A program made the position numbers and the translations under genes. From Pseudevernia furfuracea (taxonomy: Eukaryota > Ascomycota > Lecanoromycetes > Lecanorales > Parmeliaceae), in the NCBI GenBank assembly GCA_022315425.1, contig JAIUPT010000030.1, positions 186,001 to 250,000 on the forward strand: a stretch of DNA of 64,000 bases. The letters are read 5' to 3'. The notes beneath the pieces were generated by a model. The model was not told where the DNA came from. It searched no databases and was given only the letters and a program-made list of their open reading frames with translations. Positions 1-12,081 of the stretch are shown here, one piece after another. The first letter of the stretch is position 1. Each line of letters begins with the position of its first letter.

Positions 1-1294
1 CTTGCGAGGCCGAAGGAGAGGGGCGCTAGATTTTGAACGAGCTCACCTGAATTAAGTCGGACTTTAAGGCGATGTTGTGGAATAATACGAGCGAGTTTTG
101 ACGAGAATGCTACGATAGGTTGATGCATGGATGAGAAATGTGGTCGACATGGTGGAACAAAAGTGTTTTTCTTTCTGCTGTGTCATTAATGAAAATTGTA
201 CTTCTCCAGGAGGCGCACTGCCAGGCGCATACCTGAGAAGATCTAGGCGATCCATGTGTACGATCGAGGAGCACGGTAGATAGTTTCGAATCAATGTCAT
301 ACATTCACCCTATCTGCGACGACGCATAACAAACCCGCACCTAGCCAACGCGACTCCGCTTCAAAGGCGTTGATCAGTTATCCCCACGCGCCGTCAAATC
401 GAAGACACGTTCCTCTTTACGAGCGACCTTGCTGATGACTTTGCAAATACAGGAACACCAGCGTTAGCCATGAGATCGCCAGCCTTACCCCTCGCCACTC
501 CACTCACAAGTACTTTCGCAGTCACATACACGCGCAACCAGGTCAAAGTCAACTCGAACCCTTCCATGTACTGTTTTTTTTCCTTTAAAGAGAGAAGAAA
601 GAGAAGGTTTTGAGAGGAAAGGCGTGTAAAAAGCGTAATTGATTAAAACGACCGAGGTACTCACTACTCACTCTGGTTGGAAAAGCTTGAAGCTGGCGCC
701 GACCCAGTCCAGTCCAGTCCAGTCCAAGTCACCTTCTCCAGTACGTAAAGTACTCTACCTACATACATACATACCGCCGCCGGCAATTCCGCCCCCTTCT
801 GGGCGCTTTATCCCCATGGCGCGACGCTGAAATACCGTGGCACTGTACTTTACTCACTGCCCTTGTGTATGGTATTTGAACAGCAGCGTCGTTGTTGTTG
901 TTGTTATCACTGTGCATTCGAGGGGCATCTCTGGGAACAGACAGGATCAACGAACGACCTTGGCAAGATTGGAATCGGTGGAGTTATATGTAGAACTTGC
1001 CGGGTTTGGATGGGGAACATTCGCCTTCGAATTTTTCGTTTCCAAAAGGGTGACGGAGTGACGAATCAGGGCATGCGTCTCGAATTAATGCTATCTCAAT
1101 TACTCCTCGGTCTACCGCTTACTAGGCCAGAAGCCGACCTGACCGCCATATCAAATGCTTATCAGTGCTCAAAAGGACGCTCAATCGCTAATATGCAGCA
1201 GGACCAATGCGTTCTTTCCCCTTACCAGCAACCTCCTCATCCGCGTAAAAGTAGCCACCACTCTCAAGACGATGAGCACCAGTCCGTGCTCCAA
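1..1294. other. Left-end region with no supported gene
   Basis: Only short overlapping reading frames on both strands occur here, and none resembles a known family. The stretch lies downstream of the MOT1 stop codon and probably holds its 3' UTR plus flanking intergenic DNA. Visible low-complexity features are a perfect four-copy CAGTC repeat (705-724), a short TACA repeat near 763-773 and a GTT run near 891-905. A gene with several tiny exons, or the end of a gene lying mostly outside the window, cannot be excluded. Confidence 0.5.
705..724. repeat. CAGTC tandem repeat, four copies
   Basis: Four perfect head-to-tail copies of the 5-nt unit CAGTC lie in non-coding DNA. This is an ordinary short microsatellite with no sign of function. 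Confidence 0.9.
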
Positions 1295-4200
1295 TCACAT
1301 CTTCATCGTCTTCAAGAAGCCTCCCAAATCGAATTCCTCCTCATACGCCCTTTCATCCCATAACTCTCCCAAGTCATCCAGCCAGCCTTTCTTACCCTTC
1401 TCCTTCACTTCACCAGTGGTCACATCCACCATGTCTTCTTCTCTACCTTCTGTGTCCTTATTGTCAAGCGTAGTGGCGGGCGCCGTCTCGCCGAGATTGA
1501 AAAGATCGAGGATCTGATCCGTTTCCATAGTCGCAAGACCGGCGTTTTGCTGGTTCACCACAGTAGAAGCAACGTCGATTTTGAAGCGTTGGAGACTGGA
1601 GTAAGTTTGAGTCAGCAAAGGATCTTGATAACGTAGATGTGGAGGTGGATGATTGGAAGCGCAACATACTTCAAGATCTTCTCCTCTAACGTCCCCCTTG
1701 TGACCAACCGATACACATTCACAACTTTCTTCTGCCCAATCCTGTGTGCGCGGTCCATAGCCTGCAGATCTTTCTGCGGATTCCAGTCATGCTCCACAAA
1801 GATCACGGTATCGGCACCCGTCAAATTCAGACCTAATCCACCAACGCTGGTGGTCAAGAGAAGACAATCATAGCTGGGATCCGTATTGAATTGGTTGACG
1901 ATGTTCTGTCGCTTATTGGCTTCCACGCTGCCATCCAGGCGCAGGTACTGAACCGAGGGAAGGAAAGCGCGCAGGACATCGTTGGCAACTATATCGAGCA
2001 TCTCTTTCATTTGACAGAATATGAGGGCGCGATGGGGAGAGACAAAGTTATTGTTCTCGGCAGGATCAGTGCCGATACCGCAGTCTACCAGCAAGTCGCG
2101 CAGAGCTGTAAGCTTGGGCGCGTGGGCGACGTCTTTGAGGCTGGAGTTCTGGCGCGCGAGTTGGGCTTGTATAGCAGCGTACTGCTTGTGGTCTTCTTTC
2201 ACGACGAGAGATGGCGAGTTACACAGCTTGCGCATGTATTGTAGAGCCTGGAAAATATGCTGTTTAGCTTCTTTGCTGTCGCTGCCAGCTTTATCGGTGA
2301 GGGTCTTGCGCTCCTTTTTAGCAAAATCTTCGAAGAGCTTCTTCTGTAGTTCGGAGAGGTCGCAGTAGTAATTTTGGAGGATCTTAGGCGGGAGATCGTC
2401 GAGTACTTCCTCTTTCAGGCGGCGAAGGAGGAAGGGTAGAACTTGTTTGTGTAGAGCTTCAATGGCAAGAGCGCCGGCTTCTTGTTCTTTGGAGGAAGAT
2501 TTGCTGAAGCGAGATGCGGCTATTGGTTTGGCAAAGCGGTCGAGGAAGACCTTTTCCGTGCCCAGGAAGCCCGGCATCAGGAAGTCGAAGAGGGACCAAA
2601 GTTCGAGGACATTGTTTTGTATGGGGGTTCCGGAAAGAATGAGGCGATGATTGCTGATGAGTCGCTTGACAGCCATGCTGGTCTTGGCCTTTGGATTCTT
2701 GATGAGATGGCCCTCATCGAGAACACAGTAGTTCCAACTGAATGGCATGAAGACGTCGATGTCGTTCCTACATATATCGTAGGAAGTGATGACTACATCT
2801 GTCTTGCCAAGCTGGTCTCTCAATCTGGCCCTTTCCGCGGTGGGCCCGACATAAGCCATACAGGACAAGAATGGGGCAAACTGTTGGATCTCTTGCTGCC
2901 AATGGCCCGAAAGTGTTGGTGGGCAGATAATGAGAGATGGAAGTTTCCGGACATCCGAAGCTTTAGTTTTCGCATACTCTTCGGCTCGAAGGTGGTGGTC
3001 GCTTGCTACAATACACAGCGTCTGCAGTGTCTTTCCAAGGCCCATGTCGTCACAGAGGATACCATGGAGGTGGTAGTGGTTAAGGAAAGCTAGCCAATTC
3101 ACACCCTCTTGCTGGTATGACCGCAACTCAGCCTTGATGGCCACCGGAAGCTCGAAGGGCTCAACCTTCTTGAAGTCGAGCATTTGCGATATGAACTTGC
3201 GTTCTCGATCTCTGCCCTTGAGTAATGATTCGGGAAACCCTGGCGGATCTGGTATGCCAGCCTCTAGTGGCACAAGCTTCACTAAAGTGGCGAAGGTAGT
3301 GGTTGCGATCAGCCGTATATCGTTGTCAGAATCGCTCATGCGGCCCAGCACAGGAACTATAAGGAAGATAACGTAGGGCAAGATGCTGTCTTCCATCACG
3401 TGAATGAGGTGGTATACTAGCTCGATCGTACCCTGTCTGCAATGGAGATCATCTGAACTGCTGAATGGGAGAACGTGCTCGACCAACATAGTCATTCCTT
3501 CAATCCTCAAGACACTGCATATTGTGGCGAAGCATTTGGCAGCTGCATATCGGAAAATTGACAGTTGGCTACGCAATGCTTTTGCCACCAGAGGCATCAA
3601 TTCGGCGACGAAAGGATGCAGAGTCAAGTGGATCTTTGGCACCAGAGCACGTAATATCGAAAGGCCATCCACAACCTCCTGACCGAATTCAGTATTGTCT
3701 TCAAGGTCCATTGGTGAGTCGTCGCCGAAGGCTTGACGAAGAGGGGTTTCGATCTTGGACCTTAAGACTGGTGCTTTATCAAATAGTTGAGTGCCAAACA
3801 GCTGGCACAGCTGATCAAGCGCTTCCTTGGTACCTCGCCGGGTGATCCTTGCGCTTTTGGCCTCCCTTTCGTAATCAGACGTATTGGCATAGTCTTTCCG
3901 GTCTTCTTCTTTGTGGAGCGACAAAATGTCATCCGACCTTGTGGCATTGTTGCGAAACTCTGGGGTCTCCGATGTGTCAATGCAGTAGAAGCTCGTCAAG
4001 TTTGCAATGACCTTATCAGCAGGACCGCGCTTTTGTGTAGAGGCGTAATGATTAAGGAGAGATGCGATTGAGAAAGCTGATCGTTTTTGCAATTCGACAT
4101 TCTCTTCCATCTTGATACTGTCCATGACACCTTTGATGAGGCCGCTCGGCTTCTTTGGAATCTCTCCAACAGCGATGAGCGCAGACGCAGCAGCGGCCCT

Positions 4201-7200
4201 GATGCGCATGTCTCTTTCCGTTTTGACTTTCTTAGCCTCGCCGATTGCTTCAACAGCGACTGTGCGAGCGTCGTTGAGGATTTGAAATGATGTGATTCGG
4301 TGGGCCGGTGTAAGAGCCTTCTTAAGTCGGTCGAAATCGGCACCGACACAAGCTTCTGCATTAGATATGGAGAAGGCAGTTGGGCCAGCCCCGATCTCGC
4401 CCTGGACCACAATGGCGAGAGATGGCAGCTTGGCTTGAGATACATGTCCATGATCTCGGAAAGCGTTCTGCAATGCTTGGCATTGAGCTCGTACGATCCT
4501 GAGATATGGCAAGACGTCGCTGTAGCTTCCAGGTCGTTCAGTGTCGAGGACCGAGAAAAGTTCTGCGTTGAATCTGCCGGCCCTGCCTGATGGACTCGAG
4601 AGTTGCTGGGCATATTCTTCAATGATCAGCCCAGAAATCATTTGTGTCGTTGAGAAAGGCGATCGTAGGCCGTTAGAAATGCCGTCCAAGCTTGTCTCAA
4701 GAGGCGAATGGAGAGCCAATGCGCGAGCGAAGGCTTTGGCAGCGTATATTCTTGATCTGATCAGTGCATCAACACCCACAAGGTCAACATCACCAGAGAT
4801 CATATGTCCGTCAACATTGTGAGCTGATGATGGGGGCTCCTCTTTCTTTTCAGACCGCTTTCTCCGCTTAGCAGCTGGTTCGGTCGCTTGTTGAGAGGCT
4901 GCTTTGATCATCTCGGGATTAGGTGGTCCATAAAGCTGCCCGGAAGGCTTCATGAAGTAGCATAGTTCAACTGGTAGGGGATTTCGAGAGGTGCCAATTG
5001 GGTGAAGGGCCAATACCAAAAAGTCGTGCATGTGCTCTAAGAAGTCGGAAGTGGCTTCAGAGTCATTTTTCTCGACCAGAGCTTCCAAAAGAGCATTCCA
5101 AACTTCCAAAGATAAATTAAGTGTCGTTTCGTTGCGCTCCACGAGTAAATTCTGATAGACGAGCCTGAGTATTCTTCCATTCACCCAGCCCCTGGTATCC
5201 TGACTCCCAATTCGCAGGAAAGTCTGTAAAGCGCGAAGGACGGCAGATCGCACGCTAGTAATCGTATGTCGAAGAAAAGGATACAACCTCGGAACAAGAC
5301 TGGTGAACGAATGGTCTTCGTCCTTTGCTGCGTTCCCCTGCATTGCAACCAACACTTCTGGGAAACCGCAGAGCTTGGCAAGGAGGTCCATTACAAATCC
5401 AGTACTCGCGCTGAGATCGTCTCGAATATCAGACAGGCAGTCCCAGACGATATTCATAAGGTCATCAAGCGCAGCAGGACGAAGAGCGACGAACTCCTTG
5501 GCGATTGGAGTCAGAGTAGCAGCACTGACAGCCCGAACATCATCGTCGAAGTCCGCCAGGCCTTTCATGACTGCTTCCACGACACCATCCATTAGACCAT
5601 TGTCTTTCACGAGCAGATCGCTTCGAACTGCCACGAGGTACCGAAGCCCAATCATGCCTCCATGACACACCTCCCATATGCGTGTTGTTAGTTGCAGCCC
5701 TTTCTGCATGACCATACGGTACAGTACTTGATAGACCGAAGTTACCGTCGCGGCTTCCAGATGCGCCATGAGAGCACCAAGGGTCTGTCCAATAGTCTCG
5801 CGAATTGGTGCGACGACATTGTCAGAAATGTAGTCCCCGAAGCGATCGAGCATTAAGACAGCGCATAAGCGGCAGGCCAAATCATCGAGCCATCTGTTGT
5901 TGACATGGTCGTTGACAGCCCTACTCATTCCACGCTCTCGACCGGCACCTCCACCATGGACGCGAACGACTTCGCGTAAGCCCATTGCTGCCCCGTGCCG
6001 GATCTCCCAATGGTGGTCGAAGAGGTCCACCGCAAGCAACTCGCAAAGTCGTTCGAAAGGCCACTCAAGCCCTTCTTCCTCGGCTTCAGTCCGTAAGACA
6101 GATTTCTCAGGAATAATAGAGCCTTTGAAGTCCGAAACGATTTTGGCGTCCTCGTCCACGTTAGCGCGATTTAGTGAGAACATATCGGTATCGCCGTCAG
6201 CATCCATTTCTTGCTTAATGCCAGACTTGATTGCGAATGGTTCAGATGTGGCGGGCGTAATTGGTGTGTTATGACTTGGTCGACGAGCTGAAAGATCCAC
6301 CACCCTAACTTTGCTGGCCTGTGATCTGGCATCGAGCTTCTTTTTCCGCTTCAACTGATTCAGTTGACGCTTACTGAGTCCGGATCCATCAACTGATGTC
6401 TGGGCAGGGTCTCCACCAGGCGTGAAGGGACTCGGCGACCGGATCGCCTGATCATCCGAGACCATGCCTTCAGAGGTGTCGACTTTGGGCATAGTTGGCA
6501 GCACACGGGTAGCGAATGAATCGGTCTTAGGAATCTTCATGTCGCGAAGGATCTTGGAAATCTGCCCATCGACATCTGCGCCCGAAAGGCCTAAGGTGGC
6601 GTATGAAGCCCTTCTTTGGAAGTCTAGCCTTGTGGCTGGATCCATGGATGCGACAGAATAGTCTTCCCCTTTGTTTCCACTGCCTAAAAGCTTCCTGCCA
6701 TTCATCAAGATTGCTGTGAGGTCAAGCGTCCTCAGCTGCAGCTGGGTTTCGGGCAGAGCGTGGGATGGCAGATGCGAAGGGTAATCTCTGGCTTCGCTTT
6801 TGATCGAGTCATCCGCTTTGAAGTCATGGTGGCCGTCATCGGCATTAGGATCGAAGCGACTAGCGTTTTCGACGATACCGCCAATAGCTTTGGCAGCAGC
6901 AGTGCGCGTATCCCATGATTTGGATTTTAAAAAGGGAAGCACTCGGGTTAAGAGATTGAAGAGTTCATCTGGATGCTGCTTCTGGACATCACCGAGTTGT
7001 TGGGCAGCGGTGTTTCTGATGAGTTGTGTAGAGCCTGTCTCGAGAAGGCTACGCAAAAGTTAGCCGAGGTTAGGGGTTAGGGATGTGGTTCATGCAGCCA
7101 CTTCCTTACGTTACTAGGCGATCTAGTCTGCACGTGATCAGATGATTAGTTGAGGATCCAATGAGGAGAGGAATCGAATGGCTGACTCACCTCGAGGTCA

Positions 7201-7201
7201 T
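1295..7201 (-). CDS. mot1: TATA-binding-protein-associated ATPase Mot1 (BTAF1 family)
   Basis: Swi2/Snf2-family ATPase that uses ATP to strip TBP from promoter DNA in the nucleus. Exons (minus): 7201-7191, 7127-7110, 7048-1670 and 1595-1295, giving 1902 aa, the usual Mot1 size. The N-terminus reads MTSRLDRLVTLLETGSTQL, the conserved Mot1 start, and it appears only when an 18-nt microexon is included. Residues to about 1290 are HEAT-repeat-like, with a basic linker near 200-260. The ATPase starts near LRSYQQEGVNWLAF. Walker A is DDMGLGKT (about 1340), the DEAH-box equivalent is DEGH (about 1450), and motif VI is AHRIGQ (about 1775). The last intron uses GTATGT and joins KIL to NLQRFKID, as in orthologues. 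It diverges from the kinase gene at 8660. Identity is very secure and the small 5' exons fairly secure. Confidence 0.97.
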
Positions 7202-7764
7202 AGCTTTCTTTTGTGAATCCTTGCTTTGAATCTTATGGATCTTTTAAGTCGCTAGGGTAGTTAATTTTCACTGTCACTGTCGCTGTCACACTGTCGCTGT
7301 CAGGCAGCGAGCGGTATTAATGCTTCAAGTATGCTTGGCGTTGAGAGGAAAAGGGTAAGGGTTAATTGGACTCCTGGAATCAATCGCAATCTCTTCAACA
7401 TTATGTAGCCACATTACTCTCCTTTTTTCATTCCAATGAAAATGCCAAAGAAAAGCCAAGATGTCTTGTCGCGATAAAGTCAGTAAAAATAAAGTATGGG
7501 ATGTGTGCTGGGTTTTCAGTGGTTCGATGGCTCTCCATAGGGCTGACAAGTCGCTGCTTTCCGGGCTTGGGATTTTCGCGGGGGGGACCTTATTAAGTAC
7601 CCGCTGTGTGGCATGGGTTTTGCGGAACTAAGCGCTTGCGTCGATAGCGCCAAGTGGCTCTAAAAAGCCAGACTTTAATAGGGGCTGTGTCATTTTTTTT
7701 ATCTTTTTATCTTTTCATCATCCAGGCTGCCATACATCAAACAGCATTATTTCATTAGTGGACA

Positions 7765-7842
7765 CCTCTCTTCTATCTCTTCTATCTTCTCTATCTCTTC
7801 TTTCTCTTCTTTCTCTTCTTTCTCTTCCATCTCTTCCATCAT
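7765..7842. repeat. CT-rich (CTCTT/CTATCT) microsatellite
   Basis: An almost pure pyrimidine tract of imperfect CTCTTT, CTATCT and CCATCT units. CT-rich tracts are common in fungal promoters. This one lies in the mot1/kinase divergent region, about 0.8 kb upstream of the kinase start. Confidence 0.85.
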
Positions 7843-7865
7843 CACACATGCTCAATAGAAAAGCT

Positions 7866-8306
7866 TTAATAATAAATCAATTTGACACACAACCAGCCCA
7901 CATTGATGCATATCGAACTGAGCGCGCTCTCTCCATCCTCGACCTTCACTCCCATTGCATATTTCTCTGGGACACATGATAGAACTTTCCTCAAATACCC
8001 ATCCTTCAACATTGCTTTGAGCATGCACAGTACATGGATATCACGTCTCAGCTTAGGATCGCGGAAGCAGTCAGCGTCATATTGCTTCAAAGCCTGCACA
8101 ATGTCTTCTCGCCGCCCCCTATGAAAATCCATCTGCCCGGAGTAGGAGCGGGTGCTGCAACAATTGAGCCAATCCTTTGAGTACCCTCCTCTCATGCGCG
8201 CCCTGCTAATTTGTTCGATATTTCTTTCTGCTCTGTTCGGTAAAACCGTCGCGCGCCTGGGATTGTAGAATACGTAGACCGGTAAAGACACCCAATCACT
8301 TTTCAT
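7866..8306 (-). CDS. Hypothetical small protein, unassigned
   Basis: An uninterrupted 146-codon frame from an ATG. The second half is rich in balanced charge (stretches such as REDIVQALKQYDADCFRDP), which looks more protein-like than a random frame. I recognise no family, signal peptide or clear membrane segment. It sits in the promoter region between two divergent genes, so it may be chance, a lineage-specific small gene or a remnant of an older one. Transcript evidence would decide. Confidence 0.2.
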   Translation of the reverse strand: MKSDWVSLPVYVFYNPRRATVLPNRAERNIEQISRARMRGGYSKDWLNCCSTRSYSGQMDFHRGRREDIVQALKQYDADCFRDPKLRRDIHVLCMLKAMLKDGYLRKVLSCVPEKYAMGVKVEDGESALSSICINVGWLCVKLIYY

Positions 8307-8637
8307 CCGTCAGAAAGATCTCCAAGAAAAATCCACAGATTACCTTCTCACTGTGCTCATCATGAATCCCACCTGTTCACAAGGCTGTAATGAAGGATTT
8401 GGGCCGTGGTAGAGGATTGCTTGGCAGGATTTCTTGGCGTATGGAGACACAGCCGCGAGTGATCCTCAACGCTACCTGCGCCCTCGATGCACCATACCTG
8501 CCCGTGGCCTTGTGCTTGAATAGCCTCCTCCTGTTCTGTCCTCAAATTGGTCACGAAATCACGGCTCACACCTATCCCAATGACGCCCCGGTAGTAGCCA
8601 ATTCTTTGCGCCAGCACTACGCCTGGCAGTCTGTTTC

Positions 8638-8653
8638 CCCCCCCCCCCCCCCC
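8638..8653 (+). repeat. Homopolymer run of 16 C just before the kinase start codon
   Basis: Sixteen consecutive C residues end 6 nt before the ATG at 8660. Such a run may vary in length between isolates, and could slow scanning or form unusual structure in the 5' UTR. A length error in the sequence is also possible. Confidence 0.9.
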
Positions 8654-8659
8654 TCCACA

Positions 8660-11600
8660 ATGTCTACGGTCTTTAACCCTCCATCTTTTGCCGCCCCTGT
8701 TCGACAGCCAGTATATGCTGCAGCCCCTACCGTGGTTGCGGCCCCCACTATACCGAGTGGGACTTTCGTACCGGGCACGAAAGTCCAAGTGGGCGGGCAC
8801 AGAGTGGTCATAGAGAAATACCTGTCTGAGGGAGGTTTCGCCCATGTCTACCTAGTACGACTACCAAAACCTGTGGATGGGGATGATGGTGCCGTCCTCA
8901 AAAGAGTTGCTGTACCTGACAAGGAGGCTTTGGCTAGTATGAGGACAGAGGTGGAAACAATGAAGAAGCTGAAGGGGCGCCGTCAAATCGTCAACTACAT
9001 TGATTCTCACGCTTCGCAGTTGAAAGGAGGGGGTTACGAAGTGTTTTTGCTTATGGAATATTGCAATGGCGGAGGATTGATCGACTTTATGAATACTCGT
9101 TTACAGAATCGTCTCACTGAGCCTGAGGTCCTAAAGATCTTCTCTGATGTTGCCCTTGGCGTGGCATGCATGCATTACCTCAAACCGCCCCTGCTGCATC
9201 GAGATTTGAAGGTCGAAAACGTCCTCATCACAACATCAGGCTCAACGCGGCGTTACAAGCTCTGTGACTTCGGATCAACTGCTCCTCCAAGGCCGGCTGC
9301 TACAAGCGCAGTTGAGGGTAGATTGATCGAGGATGACGTGCAAAAAAATACTACACTGCAGTACCGAAGCCCTGAAATGATCGATGTCTATCGGAAGCAG
9401 CCTATAGACGAGAAGAGCGATATCTGGGCGCTCGGGGTGTTATTATACAAGCTCTGCTACTACAAGACACCATTCGAGGAACAGGGGCAGATGGCGATAC
9501 TCAACGCGAGCTTCAAATTCCCGGGATACCCTTCGTTCTCCGATCAAATAAAGAAGCTAATAGGTACGGACCCCCTCTTTACTGCCGAAGAGTAAAGCTG
9601 ATCTGTCCCAGCTCAAATGCTGAGAGAGAGTCCGCAACAGCGGCCTAACATATATCAGGTAATCCGTGATGTGTGTCTGATACGAGGCACAGATATCCCA
9701 ATCAAAGATGTGAGCGCCTTTCTGCATCTTCTTTAGATGATTGCTCATTCTTCCAGATATATGCTGGTCGGACGCATTCGGAGGCTCGACGGAACCAACA
9801 TTTACCTTCCCCTGAACCAAACGTCACTTCGCCACCTATGGTTGGTGCTTTCAAAGCGCCTCTCGTCGAAGAGAAGCAGACCATACCAGACATTACTCCG
9901 ATGCGCCGTGGCAGACCGACCAAAGCTGGTACCGATCACAAGCCTAAACCAAGTCCCTCTCCATTGAGAGCTGTTGCGAACGATCCGTTCGTTGCTCTCG
10001 ACACGGCTTCAACCACTGTACCTGAAGCGCTGTCCCCGGATGATCCTTCGGTACGGTTCCCCCCTCTGGACGAGTTCTCATTACTTCATGAATCAGGAGG
10101 TAAATTTGCCTTTGATCCCGAAGCAAAGAACAGGTCTTCGAAAGACATCAGTCAACGCGTGACCGATGCGCTAGCAGACGACGCTTTTGCTCAGCCGAAA
10201 GCAACCGCCAGAGCTCCCACTCAAAATACGTCAAAACCTCCTGCACATACTCCAAGCCTCGAACTAAAGCCGAAATCTATCGCTGATGACACGTCAAAGT
10301 CGAAGGCTATACAGTATACTAAACGTCAAGACTCCGCTGCTCAACGACCTACAATGGTGTCTACTGGCACCATGACATCACCATCTCCACCTTCTCCCAC
10401 CCTACAGAACACTGCCAATTCTAACCGTCCAATCTTTCGCTTTCCCCCTTCTTCTCCAACCCACCGGTCCTCAAGCCAGCCGAGAGCATCTGATACATCA
10501 GAGATGGAAGCTGCTTCCTTTCAAGTTGATACAGGGGGCCAAAAGCGGCCCAATTTTCTTGGCCATAGATCTAAATCCCAAATCCTGAACGAAGAGTCCT
10601 TAAAAGCTTACCAACCTTCACTTGAGGTGAAGCATCGGTCCGCGTACCTTAGTGGTGTAGACGTCACCGTCCAGAGGTCGAAGTCCGCAAGTTCGAAAGC
10701 GAGACCATCGAGCGTCCAGGCACCGTCAAAGCCCAACCTCTTGCGCAGACTATCTCGGGAGAGACCTAAACCCGAAGAACCAAACCAGGAATCAGTCAAT
10801 GCACCACTTCTGATATCGGCCTTGACAGGAGAAGCGGATGATGGAGAGGACGCAGTCAAAATAGACTCCAACGTGGACTTTCTCAAGGCCATGGAAGAGG
10901 AAGATGCCTCGAAGCGAAAGGAGAAACGCCTTAGTAGCGGATCAAGGCACATAAAAAGAGCTAGCATGCCCTCAGTATCGCTCTCAGGGACTAAGTCGCT
11001 CCTTGCTGGCCGATTTGGAGAGGCTTTCCGGCGCTTTGAGACCAATACTGGGGCTCCAGAACAACGAGACTCAAGCCGTTCACCTGTTCGTGGAAATGAT
11101 CTCACTCCAATCGCAGGCTCTGAGGCAACAGACGGTAGGAGCGATGATGGAAATGCTCTCGAAGAGTCTGAAGAGATTCCTCCGGAGATGCGGCGAGAGC
11201 TCGAGCGGCGTCGACTTTCTCAAGAGGAGAAACGGGTCGCTGATGCAGCGGCTGCTTACCGACAACGTCTTGCTGAAGGTGGTGACGATGGCAAACGGCG
11301 GCCGGCCGGGCTGAACAACAAGGCTGCTTCTATTCAAAGCAAAGTCCAGTCGCTGCTTGATGAAAGTGGCAGAGCTTCACCATCACCAACAAAGACTGCA
11401 TCAGGATATGGCCGCTTCACGGATCTATCAGACGAGCAACCAATTCGGCAAGCTCAGCTCAGTCATCCTCCTCGAACCACCTCTCGTCAGACACCAATGC
11501 AGCCATCAGATGGCTTGAACCCTCAAATGCAATCAAAATCTAAACCATTACCCGAGATGCCTCCAACCGTTGGCCGACTCAATCCACCCTTGTCGAATCG

Positions 11601-11967
11601 ACCATCCCCACTCCAGAAACTTCCCCGTCACAGCGCTCCCTCGACCGAACAGCCATTCACCCGCCCAACTGGCCCCCCCAAGCCGCAACCAAAACCGCAA
11701 ATCCTCCGCACGGGCGACAGACCATCGTCACCAGCCAAACCCTCTTCTCTCGTCGCCAAAAAGCCATTGCCTTCCCGACTGCAACAGCAGCAGTCACTTC
11801 CAGAGGCGGCCTCTGTGGACGGTGCCGACGATGACTGGGAGACTACTTTCAGTAAACGCTACCCTGACCTCTCGGGGCTGGAAATGGTAGAGACGGAGAT
11901 TGATCGTGGGTCTGGAGGTGTAAGCATGCAAGGGAACGGGAGGGAGATGAGGGTCAGGGATGTTTAG
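8660..11967 (+). CDS. Ark1/Prk1 (NAK) family actin-regulating Ser/Thr kinase
   Basis: Kinase of the Ark1/Prk1/AAK family, which phosphorylates endocytic coat and actin-patch proteins at the cell cortex. Exons 8660-9563, 9612-9709 and 9757-11967 give 1070 aa. The kinase domain spans about 45-325: glycine loop SEGGFAH (55-61), Lys80, catalytic HRDLKVEN (His179, Asp181), DFG (202-204) and SPE (236-238). Splicing restores RESPQQRPNIYQV, the end of the fold. The rest is long, disordered and Ser/Pro/Lys-rich, with proline motifs near the C-terminus as in Prk1, and a short acidic end (DDDWETTFSKRYPDL). The start chosen is the ATG in CCACAATGTC. The frame stays open upstream to 8390 through a C16 run, so a longer N-terminus is possible but unlikely. 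Confidence 0.93.
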
Positions 11968-12081
11968 GATTTGAGCGTCGTGCTATGGATTTGGATGTTT
12001 CGAATGTATACAGTAGGATAGAATAAAGTAGCCGTACGAAAGATTACGTATGTTGCACTAAATGTATAAATCTTGCCACTG

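Larger units (their letters stand above)
7202..8659. other. Divergent intergenic region between mot1 and the Ark1/Prk1-like kinase
   Basis: About 1.46 kb separates two divergently transcribed start codons, so both promoters must lie here. It holds a pyrimidine-rich CTCTT microsatellite (7765-7842), T-rich runs near 7690-7720 and a 16-C run (8638-8653) that ends 6 nt before the kinase ATG. One unassigned 146-codon frame on the minus strand (7866-8306) is listed separately. No RNA gene was recognised. Confidence 0.6.

Noticed and set aside
863..1363. 166-codon plus-strand frame with Cys pairs resembling a zinc ribbon (CCCYHC, ICRTC)
   Set aside because: The Cys spacing and flanking residues do not match a known zinc ribbon, the frame begins next to a GTT microsatellite, and it overlaps the mot1 3' end.
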